From: Constrictibacter sp. MBR-5
GTDB taxonomy: Bacteria; Pseudomonadota; Alphaproteobacteria; JAJUGE01
Reading direction: 5' to 3'
Assembly (NCBI RefSeq): GCF_040549485.1
Contig: NZ_JBEPTK010000001.1
Location: forward strand, 682,001 to 746,000
DNA: 64,000 bases
Both the position numbers and the translations under genes were made by a program. Under the pieces are notes generated by a model. It did no database searches. It was not told the DNA's origin and saw only the letters and a program-made list of their open reading frames with translations. The number at the start of each line of letters is the position of its first letter. Position 1 is the first letter of the stretch. This document shows, piece by piece, positions 1-8,015 of the stretch.

Positions 1-911
1 GCGAGATCCGCATCGGCGAGCGGGTGGTGAACCGGCTGGAGCCGGCCGACCGCGACATCGCCATGGTGTTCCAGAACTACGCGCTCTACCCGCACATGAG
101 CGTCTACGACAACATGGCCTACGGCCTGCGTAACCGGAAGACACCGAAGGCGGAGATCGACCGGCGGGTGAACGAGGCGGCGCAGATCCTGGGGCTGGGC
201 GACTTCCTGAAGCGGAAGCCGCGGCAGCTTTCGGGCGGCCAGCGGCAGCGAGTCGCCATGGGCCGGGCCATCGTGCGCGAGCCGGCGGCCTTCCTGTTCG
301 ACGAGCCGCTCTCCAACCTGGACGCGAAACTGCGCGTCCAGATGCGCCTGGAGATCAAGCGCTTGCAACAACGGCTCGGTACGACGAGCATCTACGTGAC
401 GCACGATCAGGTCGAGGCGATGACCCTCGGCGACAAGCTGGTGGTGATGCGGGACGGAATCGCGGAACAGGTCGGCACGCCGATCGAGGTTTACGAACGT
501 CCCGCCACCGTTTATGTCGCCGGGTTCATCGGTTCGCCCGCAATGAATTTCCTGCCCGGACGGGTGGACGGCGGCTCGATCGCCCTCGACGAGGGGCCCG
601 TGCTGCCGCTGCCCCATGGAGCGGGCGGCGTCGAACAGGGCAGACCGGTGACCCTGGGCATCCGCCCGGAGCACATCGTCGCGGGAGAAGAACATGATCA
701 AGAAGCGGCGCACTTCGCGATGACGGTGGACATCATCGAGACGTTGGGCGCGGACACTCTCATCTACGGCCCCGTCACCGCCAGAGGCGACGTCATCACC
801 GTCCGCACGGCCGGACAGCGCAGGTTCCGGCAGGGCGACAGCATCCCCTTGGAAGTCTCGCTCGACCATCTGCACGTCTTCGATCCCGAGACCGGGCGGA
901 GGCTGATTTGA
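1..911 (+). CDS. ABC transporter ATP-binding protein, UgpC/MalK type (5' end outside window)
   Basis: This is the cytoplasmic ATPase subunit of a sugar or sugar-phosphate importer. The reading frame is open from base 3, so the start codon and Walker A lie upstream. Visible in order are the Q-loop ([14 protein letters not shown]), the signature [15 protein letters not shown], Walker B ([12 protein letters not shown]) and the H-loop ([10 protein letters not shown]). About 120 C-terminal residues follow that fit the TOBE/OB regulatory domain of the MalK group. The TGA stop overlaps the TTG start of the GntR regulator, so the two are probably translated together and the regulator may control this transporter. 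The substrate cannot be named because the permeases and binding protein are outside the window. Confidence 0.92.
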   Translation, partial: EIRIGERVVNRLEPADRDIAMVFQNYALYPHMSVYDNMAYGLRNRKTPKAEIDRRVNEAAQILGLGDFLKRKPRQLSGGQRQRVAMGRAIVREPAAFLFDEPLSNLDAKLRVQMRLEIKRLQQRLGTTSIYVTHDQVEAMTLGDKLVVMRDGIAEQVGTPIEVYERPATVYVAGFIGSPAMNFLPGRVDGGSIALDEGPVLPLPHGAGGVEQGRPVTLGIRPEHIVAGEEHDQEAAHFAMTVDIIETLGADTLIYGPVTARGDVITVRTAGQRRFRQGDSIPLEVSLDHLHVFDPETGRRLI

Positions 912-1657
912 ACGGGGGACGCGAACCGCGCTACCGCGAGATCGCCGAAGTCCTGATCGAGGAAATCCGCTCCGCCAAATATCCGGTCGGCTCGATGCTG
1001 CCGCCGGAACTGGACCTGTGCGAGCGATTCCAGGTCAGCCGCTTCACGATGCGCGAGGCGCTTCGGCGGCTGCACGAACTGGGACTCGTCAGCCGCCGCC
1101 GCGGCGCCGGCACGACGGTCGAGGCGCTGGAGACGCCGCAGCCCTATACGCAGTCGCTGAAGACGCTCGACGAGCTGCTGCAGTATCCGCCGGAAACGAT
1201 GATCACGCTGCGCGGCAGCAAGAAGATCAAGGCGGACCGGCTGCTGGCGCAGACGCTCGGTTGCCAGCCGGGCGACCGGTGGACACGGATCAGCCTCACC
1301 CGCGGGCTCGCCGACAGCGACCTGCCGATCTGCTGGAACGACATCCACATCCTCCCCGAGTATGGCGAGGTCGCCAAGCATGTCGGCGGCCAGGGCCGGC
1401 CCGTCTATCGGGTCGTGGAGGAGATGTACGGCTGCAGCGTCGACCGGATCGAGGTGCAGATGTATGCCGCAGCCGTCAGCTCGGAGATCGCGGAGACGCT
1501 GCGCACCGAACCGGGGACTCCGGCCTTCTGCATCGTGCGCCGGTTCTTCGACAGGGACTCGCGCATGTACGAGGTCTCCGTCGCGATCCACCCCGCGGGC
1601 CGCTTCTCCTACTCCATGCAGCTGCGCCGCCAGTGGCAGACCGGCCAGGGCGGCTGA
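908..1657 (+). CDS. GntR-family transcriptional regulator with UTRA effector domain
   Basis: DNA-binding repressor-type regulator, 249 aa. Residues 1-75 form a GntR winged helix-turn-helix ([12 protein letters not shown], then [18 protein letters not shown] and a G-rich wing). The remainder resembles the UTRA ligand-binding domain of the HutC subfamily. The start is TTG, forming a TTGA overlap with the stop of the ABC ATPase gene, which favours this start despite the rare codon. The position immediately after an importer ATPase suggests that it senses the imported substrate or a breakdown product. No operator could be identified in the window. Confidence 0.85.
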   Translation: MNGGREPRYREIAEVLIEEIRSAKYPVGSMLPPELDLCERFQVSRFTMREALRRLHELGLVSRRRGAGTTVEALETPQPYTQSLKTLDELLQYPPETMITLRGSKKIKADRLLAQTLGCQPGDRWTRISLTRGLADSDLPICWNDIHILPEYGEVAKHVGGQGRPVYRVVEEMYGCSVDRIEVQMYAAAVSSEIAETLRTEPGTPAFCIVRRFFDRDSRMYEVSVAIHPAGRFSYSMQLRRQWQTGQGG

Positions 1658-1683
1658 GGCCGCCCGCTCCGCTCTGAAGCCCT

Positions 1684-2553
1684 CTACGCCTTGAAGAAGG
1701 CGGCCAGTTCGGCGGCCGTCTCTTCCGGCGCCTCCTCCGGCAGGAAGTGGCCGCAGTCGAGCGCACGCCCGCTGACGTCGGTCGCCCAGTGCCGCCAGAC
1801 GTCGACGACGCCCGAGCGCCGGCCGCGGCCGCCCCAGAGGGCCAGCATCGGGCAGGCGATCTTGCGCCCGGCCGCGCGGTCGGCGTCGTCCAGGTCGAAG
1901 TCGACGGTGGCCCCCGCCCGGTAGTCGGCGCAGGTCGCGGCGATGGTCGCCGGGTCGCGGAAGCAGCGCAGATACTCGGCCATCGCCTCCGGTGCGAAGC
2001 AGCCCGGCGTGCCGCTCCACTTGTCGAGCAGGTAGCGCAGGAAATAGTCGGGGTCGCGGCCGATCATGTCCTCGGGGAACGGCGCCGGCTCGGCCAGGAA
2101 GTACCAGTGGAACTTGCCGAGCGCCGTCGCCTTGCCGGGGGCGGAGAACTCCTCCCAGGTCGGGACGATGTCCAGCGTGCAGAGCTTGGCCACGCGGTCG
2201 GGATGGTCGAGCGCCAGGCGGTAGGCGACGCGGGCGCCGCGGTCGTGCCCGCACAGCAGGAAGCGGTCGTGCCCCAGGGCCGCCATCGCCTCGACCATGT
2301 CGCCCGCCATCACCCTCTTGGAATAGGCGGTGTTGGCGGGGTCAGGCGCCGGCTTGCCGCTGTCGCCATAGCCGCGCAGGTCGGGCGCGACAACGGTGAA
2401 GTCGGCGGCGAGCAGGGGCGCCACGCGGTGCCAGATCATCTTGCACTGCGGATAGCCGTGCAGAAGCAGCACCGCCGGGCCGCTGCCGCCGGTCAGCAGG
2501 TCGATCTCGACGTCGCCCACCGGGATGCGGCGGTGCTGGAAACCCTCGAACAT
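1684..2553 (-). CDS. Alpha/beta hydrolase of the haloacetate (fluoroacetate) dehalogenase type
   Basis: Predicted cytoplasmic alpha/beta-fold hydrolase, 289 aa, probably cleaving carbon-halogen bonds of short haloacids. The elbow reads GHDRGAR, so the nucleophile is Asp104 rather than Ser; HGYP (32-35) forms the oxyanion side and GHFLPEE carries the catalytic His. Arg105, Arg108, Asp128, His149, Trp150 and Trp179 have the same spacing as the carboxylate- and halide-binding residues remembered for fluoroacetate dehalogenase (Asp110, Arg111, Arg114, Asp134, His155, Trp156, Trp185), with a constant offset of six. An epoxide hydrolase is the alternative, but the His-Trp pair favours a dehalogenase. 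It stands alone, convergent with the GntR gene. Confidence 0.78.
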   Translation of the reverse strand: MFEGFQHRRIPVGDVEIDLLTGGSGPAVLLLHGYPQCKMIWHRVAPLLAADFTVVAPDLRGYGDSGKPAPDPANTAYSKRVMAGDMVEAMAALGHDRFLLCGHDRGARVAYRLALDHPDRVAKLCTLDIVPTWEEFSAPGKATALGKFHWYFLAEPAPFPEDMIGRDPDYFLRYLLDKWSGTPGCFAPEAMAEYLRCFRDPATIAATCADYRAGATVDFDLDDADRAAGRKIACPMLALWGGRGRRSGVVDVWRHWATDVSGRALDCGHFLPEEAPEETAAELAAFFKA

Positions 2554-2588
2554 GACGTACCCCGCGGAAATGCCGGACGGCGGATCCG

Positions 2589-3743
2589 TCAGACGTTAAC
2601 CGAGACGATGTGATTGTCCCAGCGCGCCGCGTCGGCCGCGGCACTGGCGAGGCGGCGGCGCCCGCCGTCCCCGGGCCGGACCTCGGCGATGCCGCCGACG
2701 CCGCTGCTGAAGAGGAACACGCCCGGCGCGCCCGCCGCCGCGATGCCGCAGCCGTCGGTCAGCCGGGCGGTTCCGACCGGCCGGTTCGCCTCCAGGTCCC
2801 AGAACAGGCCGACGCCGCCGCGCGGGCTGGAGACGGCGAGAACCCTGCCCTCGGCGTCGACCGCGGCGCTGCCGCAGTAGTTGCGCATGCCGCGCAGCAC
2901 CTCGTCCGGCACCTCGACCGTCTCCAGCGCCGCGGCACCCGGCCGATGCAGGCAGACCAGCGGCACGAGATCGCCGGACGGCCCCTCATACTGCAGCGCG
3001 GCGGCGACAACGCCGTTCCGGCCGATCGCGAGGTGGCGGATGCTGAGGCGGTGCATCTCGTCGGGCAGGCGCAGGATGGAGACCTTCGTGCCGTCGCGGC
3101 CATCGAGATAGGTCAGGTTCGGCCGCATCGTCGCGACGTTGAGCTTGATGCCCGGCGCGTCGGGGTGGGTCAGCAGGCCGCCATTGGCGACGACGAGGGT
3201 GCGCCCGTCGGCCAGCAGGCGGATGTCGTGCGGGTCCAGGCCGTTCGAGCGGAAGAAGCCGACACGGCGATAGCCGTCGACCGGGTCGTAGATGCCGACG
3301 ATCCCCTCGCCGCTGGCGATCTCCGTCTCGGTGGCGAACAGACGCTCGCCGTCGGCGGCGAAGGTGCCGTGGCCGTTGAAGTGGAAGCCGGGCGCCGCCG
3401 GGATCGTGCGGAGCGCGCGCCCCGCCTTCAGGTCGATGACCAGCGCGAATGCGCCGGGCCGGCGGCCGAAGGCGATGGCCTCGGGGCGCTGCGGGTGGAT
3501 CGCGAAGGAATGCCCGCGCGTCGGCAGCGGCAGGTCGAAGGCGAAGCGGCCGTTCGGCCCGAAGCCGGTGGCGTAATAGTTACCCTCGGCGTCGCCGCGT
3601 GCGCTGAGCCAGAGGGGCGCGTGCGCCTCGCCCGAAGCCGCTTCCGCCGCACGCGCTAGCGGGACGAACGGTAGGCTGAGCGATGCGGCCATGCCGGCGA
3701 GGATCGTGCGCCGTCCGATGTCCGTCACGGCGTCAGTCTCCAT
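2589..3743 (-). CDS. DUF1513 family periplasmic protein of an imelysin iron cassette
   Basis: Exported protein of 384 aa. The N-terminus has a twin-arginine-like signal (GRRTILAG near residue 10, then a hydrophobic stretch ending LARA). The mature part has repeated short beta-rich segments typical of a propeller-like DUF1513 protein. It is the last gene of a four-gene minus-strand cassette, and its ATG overlaps the stop of the preceding imelysin gene by 11 bases. In proteobacteria DUF1513 genes commonly sit beside imelysins and di-haem oxidoreductases in iron-responsive operons; that role is inferred from context, and no catalytic motif is visible. Confidence 0.8.
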   Translation of the reverse strand: METDAVTDIGRRTILAGMAASLSLPFVPLARAAEAASGEAHAPLWLSARGDAEGNYYATGFGPNGRFAFDLPLPTRGHSFAIHPQRPEAIAFGRRPGAFALVIDLKAGRALRTIPAAPGFHFNGHGTFAADGERLFATETEIASGEGIVGIYDPVDGYRRVGFFRSNGLDPHDIRLLADGRTLVVANGGLLTHPDAPGIKLNVATMRPNLTYLDGRDGTKVSILRLPDEMHRLSIRHLAIGRNGVVAAALQYEGPSGDLVPLVCLHRPGAAALETVEVPDEVLRGMRNYCGSAAVDAEGRVLAVSSPRGGVGLFWDLEANRPVGTARLTDGCGIAAAGAPGVFLFSSGVGGIAEVRPGDGGRRRLASAAADAARWDNHIVSVNV

Positions 3744-4866
3744 CCAGGGCGTTGAAACCGACCGGAATGCCCAGCGCCGCGCTGAGACGCTGCACCAGAA
3801 GCTGCTTCAGGGCCGCCGCCTCGGTCGCGAGTTGCTCGACCGCGGGCCGCGCCGCGGGGTCGGACACGGCAGACTCCAGCGGCAGGGCGATCTGGTCAGC
3901 CGTCGCACGGGTCTGGGCGAAGGCACGGGTCAGCAGGTCGTCGAGCGCGGCATCGCCCGCCGCCTCTCGCACGAAATCCGACATGCCGTGGCCGCCCGCG
4001 CCGCGGTACATCGCTTCGGCGGCTGCGAGATTCGCCCTTATGTTTTCGATCGAGCGGCCGCTCCGCCAGGATTCGGCGAGGTTGGGCCGTGCCGCCGCCG
4101 GCGATGCGCCGAGCGGCTTGGCGAGCTTGTGGTCGGCGACCAGTTCGACGGCGGTGTAGAGGCTCTTGAACAGGTCGAGCGTCGCCTCCTTCGGGTCGCG
4201 GTAGCGGTCGTTGCCGGGCCCCGCCTCGGCGATCACGGCGGCGAAGGCGCCGGGACCGTCGGTCCAGGCGGTCTCGACCTCCGCGGCGATGACCGCGAGA
4301 TTGCGCGACACGGCCACGACCATCGTGCAGCGGTAGCGGGCGTCGTCGCCGCTCGCGAGCAGGGCACCGGCGCTGTCGTCGCCGTAGAGCAGGCGCTCCA
4401 GAGCCGGGAGGCCCTGGATCGCGATGCTGCCCTTGTCGAAGGCCGACTGCGCCACCGCCTCGGGATCGCGCGCGGCGAGCGTCGACGTGAGCTGTCGGCC
4501 GACCGTGTTGCGCGGGTCGGGCCAGAAAGCGAAGCGCACCGCGCGCATGAACAGTTCGACCGGGCCGAACCGGACGTGCTGGATGCCCTGCCAGGCGTCC
4601 GCCGCGGCGCCGTAGGCACCGCGGAGCGTCTCCAAGCCGGGGGCCGACGGCGCGGCGCAGAAGGCGTCGGCCGAGGCGCGCAGCCCCGCCGTCGCTTCGG
4701 CCAGCCGCGCGTAGCCGGGCACGACATGCCGCTCGACCAGCGATTCGTTGAGCCGCCGGTAGTCGGCCTCGGTCGGTTCGGCGCGCACCGCGCCGGTGCC
4801 GGCGAACAGGGTCACCGCCATCGCGAGCAGGAAGATGGGCGACCGACGCATGACGGGACGCTTCAT
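3733..4866 (-). CDS. Imelysin-family periplasmic protein, variant lacking the motif histidine
   Basis: Predicted exported protein of 377 aa with an N-terminal signal (hydrophobic residues 10-28, cleavage near VRA-EP) and an imelysin domain. At the usual GxHxxE position it reads GLPALE (152-157), so the His is replaced by Pro154 while Glu157 is kept. This differs from the other imelysin in the cassette, which retains the full motif, and suggests divided functions such as metal binding versus a structural role. It lies 10 bases downstream of the di-haem gene and overlaps the DUF1513 gene, consistent with one transcript. Confidence 0.82.
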   Translation of the reverse strand: MKRPVMRRSPIFLLAMAVTLFAGTGAVRAEPTEADYRRLNESLVERHVVPGYARLAEATAGLRASADAFCAAPSAPGLETLRGAYGAAADAWQGIQHVRFGPVELFMRAVRFAFWPDPRNTVGRQLTSTLAARDPEAVAQSAFDKGSIAIQGLPALERLLYGDDSAGALLASGDDARYRCTMVVAVSRNLAVIAAEVETAWTDGPGAFAAVIAEAGPGNDRYRDPKEATLDLFKSLYTAVELVADHKLAKPLGASPAAARPNLAESWRSGRSIENIRANLAAAEAMYRGAGGHGMSDFVREAAGDAALDDLLTRAFAQTRATADQIALPLESAVSDPAARPAVEQLATEAAALKQLLVQRLSAALGIPVGFNALDGD

Positions 4867-4876
4867 GACCGGAACC

Positions 4877-6379
4877 TCACAACGAGCGGAGGAACGCGAG
4901 AAGCGCCTCGCGCTCTTCCTTCGACATCCCCACCACGGCGTCGCGCGCCTTCTGCGCCTCGCCGCCGTGCCACAGGATCGCTTCGAGCAGCCCTCGCGCG
5001 CGGCCGTCGTGCAGGAGGCGCATGTGGCCGCTGACCGTCTCGGTCAGACCGATGCCCCAGAGCGGTGCCGTGCGCCACTCGGTGCCCGACGCGGCCGATT
5101 CCGGACGATGGTCCGCGAGCCCCTCGCCCATGTCGTGGAGCAGCATGTCGGTGTAGGGCCAGATCAGTTGGAAGGACTGCTCGGGCTCGATCGAATCGCG
5201 GCGCGTCACGAATTTGGGCCGGTGGCAGCCCGTGCAGCCCGATCCGTAGAACAGCGCCTTGCCGCGCAGCACTTCGGGATCGTCGATGTCGCGGCGTGCC
5301 GGCACGGCGAGGTTGCGCGAATAGAAGTTCACGAGGTCGAACATCTGCGGCGGAACCTCGAATTCCCCCTTCTCGGCGCCGTGCGGCGCGGCGCGGCAGG
5401 CGGCCTGCGCGTCGGTGCAATCGCCCCACATCGCGTCCGCCAGCGGCGACGACAGGCCGATGTCGTTGGCGAAGGCGTGCGCCGTCTGCTGCGGGATCGT
5501 CGGCTCGCCCGCCTTCCAGCCGAAGCGGCCGAGCGTGGCCTTCTGGGTTTCGGTGCTGAAGACAATGTTGGGCCGGCCGGAAATGCCGTCGCCGTCCCGG
5601 TCGTCGGGATCGGCCAGGGCGAGGATATCCGCCTCGTCGATCGCTTCCAGCAGGCCGACGCCGATCATCGGCGGTGCGATGCGCGGCGAAATCATCGTTT
5701 GGGGATGCATCGGGCCGTAGGCCAGATCCTCGACGCGCCAGGTCGGCTTCTCGAGTTCCACGACCGCGCCATCGGCCAGACGGACGGAAACGGTCTCGAT
5801 CGAGACGACGGGATTCCCCTCGGCGGGCACGCCCTGCACCGAGAAGTTCTGCAGCTGGCCGCCATAGACCGGTTCCGGGATCACCGAGGCGTGCTCGACC
5901 GTCACCAGCCGGCGCTGCTCGTCGGTCTGCGGCGGGATGGACAGGCGCAGCAGCAGCGAGGACGCCGGCTCGCCGGCGGCGGGCGGCGCACCGCGGCCGT
6001 CCTTCAGATGGCAGGACTGGCAGGAGCGCGCGTTGAACAGCGGGCCGAGGCCGTCGGACGAGGTCGTCGACGACGGCGAGGATACCCAGAGCTTTCGGAA
6101 GATGCCGTCGCCGACCTTGAAGTCGAGCTCGCGCTCGAAACTCATGTTCGCCGAGGGCTGAGAAAAAACGCTGATGTTGAGCGGCTTGAAGGACGTCGCA
6201 GCACCCCCGGGATGCAGTTCGAACTGCTCCGGAGCGCTGAAGTCGGTCGTGGGGCTCGTCACCGCTGCGATGCGCGCCGCCTCCTTGGGCGTGCGCGCAT
6301 CGGATTGGGCGGCGACGAGGACCATCGCGCAGGCAGCGCTCGCCGCAGCGAGGCGCCGCAGCACGCCGTAGAGGCGCAT
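4877..6379 (-). CDS. Di-haem oxidoreductase (thiol oxidoreductase-like, DUF1111 family)
   Basis: Predicted periplasmic c-type cytochrome, 500 aa, with a signal peptide ending near SDA (residues 1-28). Two haem-binding CxxCH motifs are present: CQSCH at 120-124 and CTGCH at 382-386. The spacing and the segments LGPLFNARSC and DRDGDGISGRPN fit the di-haem family related to the MauG/CcpA peroxidases. In this cassette it may oxidise or reduce iron during uptake, which is inference. It sits between two imelysin genes with gaps of about 10 bases on each side, so co-transcription is very likely. Confidence 0.87.
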   Translation of the reverse strand: MRLYGVLRRLAAASAACAMVLVAAQSDARTPKEAARIAAVTSPTTDFSAPEQFELHPGGAATSFKPLNISVFSQPSANMSFERELDFKVGDGIFRKLWVSSPSSTTSSDGLGPLFNARSCQSCHLKDGRGAPPAAGEPASSLLLRLSIPPQTDEQRRLVTVEHASVIPEPVYGGQLQNFSVQGVPAEGNPVVSIETVSVRLADGAVVELEKPTWRVEDLAYGPMHPQTMISPRIAPPMIGVGLLEAIDEADILALADPDDRDGDGISGRPNIVFSTETQKATLGRFGWKAGEPTIPQQTAHAFANDIGLSSPLADAMWGDCTDAQAACRAAPHGAEKGEFEVPPQMFDLVNFYSRNLAVPARRDIDDPEVLRGKALFYGSGCTGCHRPKFVTRRDSIEPEQSFQLIWPYTDMLLHDMGEGLADHRPESAASGTEWRTAPLWGIGLTETVSGHMRLLHDGRARGLLEAILWHGGEAQKARDAVVGMSKEEREALLAFLRSL

Positions 6380-6388
6380 CGGCCGGCC

Positions 6389-7669
6389 TTACTTGAACAC
6401 GTTGGCGGGGTTGTCGAGGCTGTCCGACCCTTCGAACGAGACGAGCTGCAGGTCGAGAGCCGCCACGACCCGCTCCAGGCTGCGCGTCTGGTCGGTGAGC
6501 GCAGCGATCCCCTTCTCGACGACCGCGTTGCCCTCGGCGTTGCCCGCGCCGATCATCTGGTCGTAGGCCTCGACCGTCTCGGCACGACGCTTCAGCGCCG
6601 AGAAGGCCTCGTAGCTCGCCGCAAGCTTGGCACGCATCTCGGCGTCGAGCGCCGGATCCTTGGCGGCGACCAGCGCGGAAAGGCCCGGTCCCTCGACCTT
6701 GGTGCCGTCGATGCGCATGTAGCTGCCGAGATAGACGTTGCGCATGCCCACCACGTCGTAGAAGTGGGAATTGTGGGTGTTGTCGGAGAAGCAGTCGTGC
6801 TCCTCCTCCGGGTCGTTGAGCAGCAGGCCGAGCTTCATGCGCTCGCCGGCGAGTTCGCCATAGGCGAGGCTGCCCAGGCCGGTGACGATGGCGGAAATCC
6901 CCTCGTCCCCCTGCAGCGCGGTGCGGGCGGCACCGCCCTTCGTCCACTGCTTCGTCATCCAGTCCAGTTCGTCGACCAGCATCTCGCTCGCGACGGCGAG
7001 GTACTGCCCGCGCCGCTCGCAGTTGCCATGGGTACAGGCGTCGCCCTTGGCGTAGTCGGTCCACGGCCGCTCACCGGCACCGGCCGCGGTGCCGTTCAGG
7101 TCCTGGCCCCAGAGCAGGAACTCCACCGCGTGATAGCCGATGGCGACGTTGGCCTCGACGCCCCCGGCTTCGTGCAGCGATTCGAGCAGCCTCGCATCGA
7201 TCCGGCCGGCCTCGTAGTCGGTGCCGCCGGCCTGGAATTTCGGATGGGCGATGATGTTCGCCGTGTAGAAGGGATTGCCGTCGGATTCCGTGCCGTAGCC
7301 GCCGTCGACATAATCGATCAGCCCCTCGTCGAGCGGCCAGGCGTTCACCTTGCCCTCCCAGTCGTCGACGATCGGGTTGCCGAAGCGGAAGACCTCGGTC
7401 TGCTGGTAAGGCGGACGCGCGGCGATCCACGCCGCGCGTGCCGCCTGCATGGCCTCGGCGCTGGGCGAGGCGACCAGCGCGTCGACCGCGTCCCTGAGCC
7501 GCTTCGCCGCGATCAGGGAATCCTCATAGGCCGCCTGGGCGATATCCGCATAGGTCTTGATGACCGCCGACGGCTCGGGCGCGGCGGCACGTACGTCGCC
7601 GGCGCCGAAAGCGGCCGTCACGGCGACGAGGCACCCCCCGACCGCATGAAGCAAGACTGATCGTGGCAT
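6389..7669 (-). CDS. Imelysin-family iron-regulated periplasmic protein (IrpA type)
   Basis: Exported protein of 426 aa with a signal peptide (residues 1-29, AAFGAGDVRA-AA). The imelysin domain keeps the full GxHxxE signature as GYHAVE (178-183), the proposed metal site. It is the first gene of the cassette imelysin / di-haem / imelysin / DUF1513. A purine-rich GAGAGGAG ribosome binding site precedes the ATG, and a Fur-box-like sequence lies 46 bases upstream. Known IrpA-type imelysins are made under iron limitation. The direct substrate is unknown. Confidence 0.87.
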   Translation of the reverse strand: MPRSVLLHAVGGCLVAVTAAFGAGDVRAAAPEPSAVIKTYADIAQAAYEDSLIAAKRLRDAVDALVASPSAEAMQAARAAWIAARPPYQQTEVFRFGNPIVDDWEGKVNAWPLDEGLIDYVDGGYGTESDGNPFYTANIIAHPKFQAGGTDYEAGRIDARLLESLHEAGGVEANVAIGYHAVEFLLWGQDLNGTAAGAGERPWTDYAKGDACTHGNCERRGQYLAVASEMLVDELDWMTKQWTKGGAARTALQGDEGISAIVTGLGSLAYGELAGERMKLGLLLNDPEEEHDCFSDNTHNSHFYDVVGMRNVYLGSYMRIDGTKVEGPGLSALVAAKDPALDAEMRAKLAASYEAFSALKRRAETVEAYDQMIGAGNAEGNAVVEKGIAALTDQTRSLERVVAALDLQLVSFEGSDSLDNPANVFK

Positions 7670-8015
7670 GGGCCGGCAGGCTCCTCTCGGCTTCGTCGCG
7701 GCGCACCATACTGAGATTGCGAATAGGTCTCAATATCCCTTTGACCTCTGTGACCAAAAGCACCTGCGCCAGTTGCCCCCAAAGCCGAAATGCGTGATAT
7801 CAACGCATATACTGCTCGCGGCTGGATTGAATGCGGTCGCTGGAAGTTACGCACGACGAACAAGAAGTAATGATAGTCACTCTCAGGCTTGAATTCTGCC
7901 AACCACTTGCTGCCGGCCGGGGGGACGTTGCGTCGGCCGTGGCTGGCAGGAGCAATCCCAGCATGGCGACGCCCTGTCGGCGCGATGCCGTCCGGGCCGC
8001 GCGGGGGATCGCTGC
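7670..8015. other. Divergent intergenic region between the iron cassette and the histidine kinase
   Basis: This 346-base stretch has no convincing gene. It is less GC-rich than its surroundings from about 7700 to 7880, as expected for promoters. It contains the Fur-box candidate at 7716-7734 for the minus-strand cassette. The part nearest the kinase gene shows no clear promoter or hairpin; a GGGGGA run at 8003-8008 may serve as the kinase ribosome binding site. Confidence 0.5.
7716..7734 (-). promoter_or_regulatory. Candidate Fur box upstream of the imelysin cassette
   Basis: The plus strand reads ATTGCGAATAGGTCTCAAT, close to the classical Fur-box form ATTGAGAATnATTCTCAAT, with six of nine half-site positions symmetric. 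An outer TGAGA-N11-TCTCA inverted repeat (7712-7732) overlaps it. It lies 46 bases before the ATG of the first imelysin, where iron-loaded repressor would block transcription. The iron-cassette context makes this much more likely than a chance match. Confidence 0.6.

Noticed and set aside
764-2254. Long open frame on the minus strand across the ABC ATPase, GntR and hydrolase genes
   Set aside because: It is a high-GC shadow of three well-supported genes, with Arg/Pro/Ala-rich sequence and no family match.
4796-7660. 954-codon plus-strand open frame over the iron cassette
   Set aside because: It is antisense to the di-haem and imelysin genes that carry CxxCH and GxHxxE motifs.
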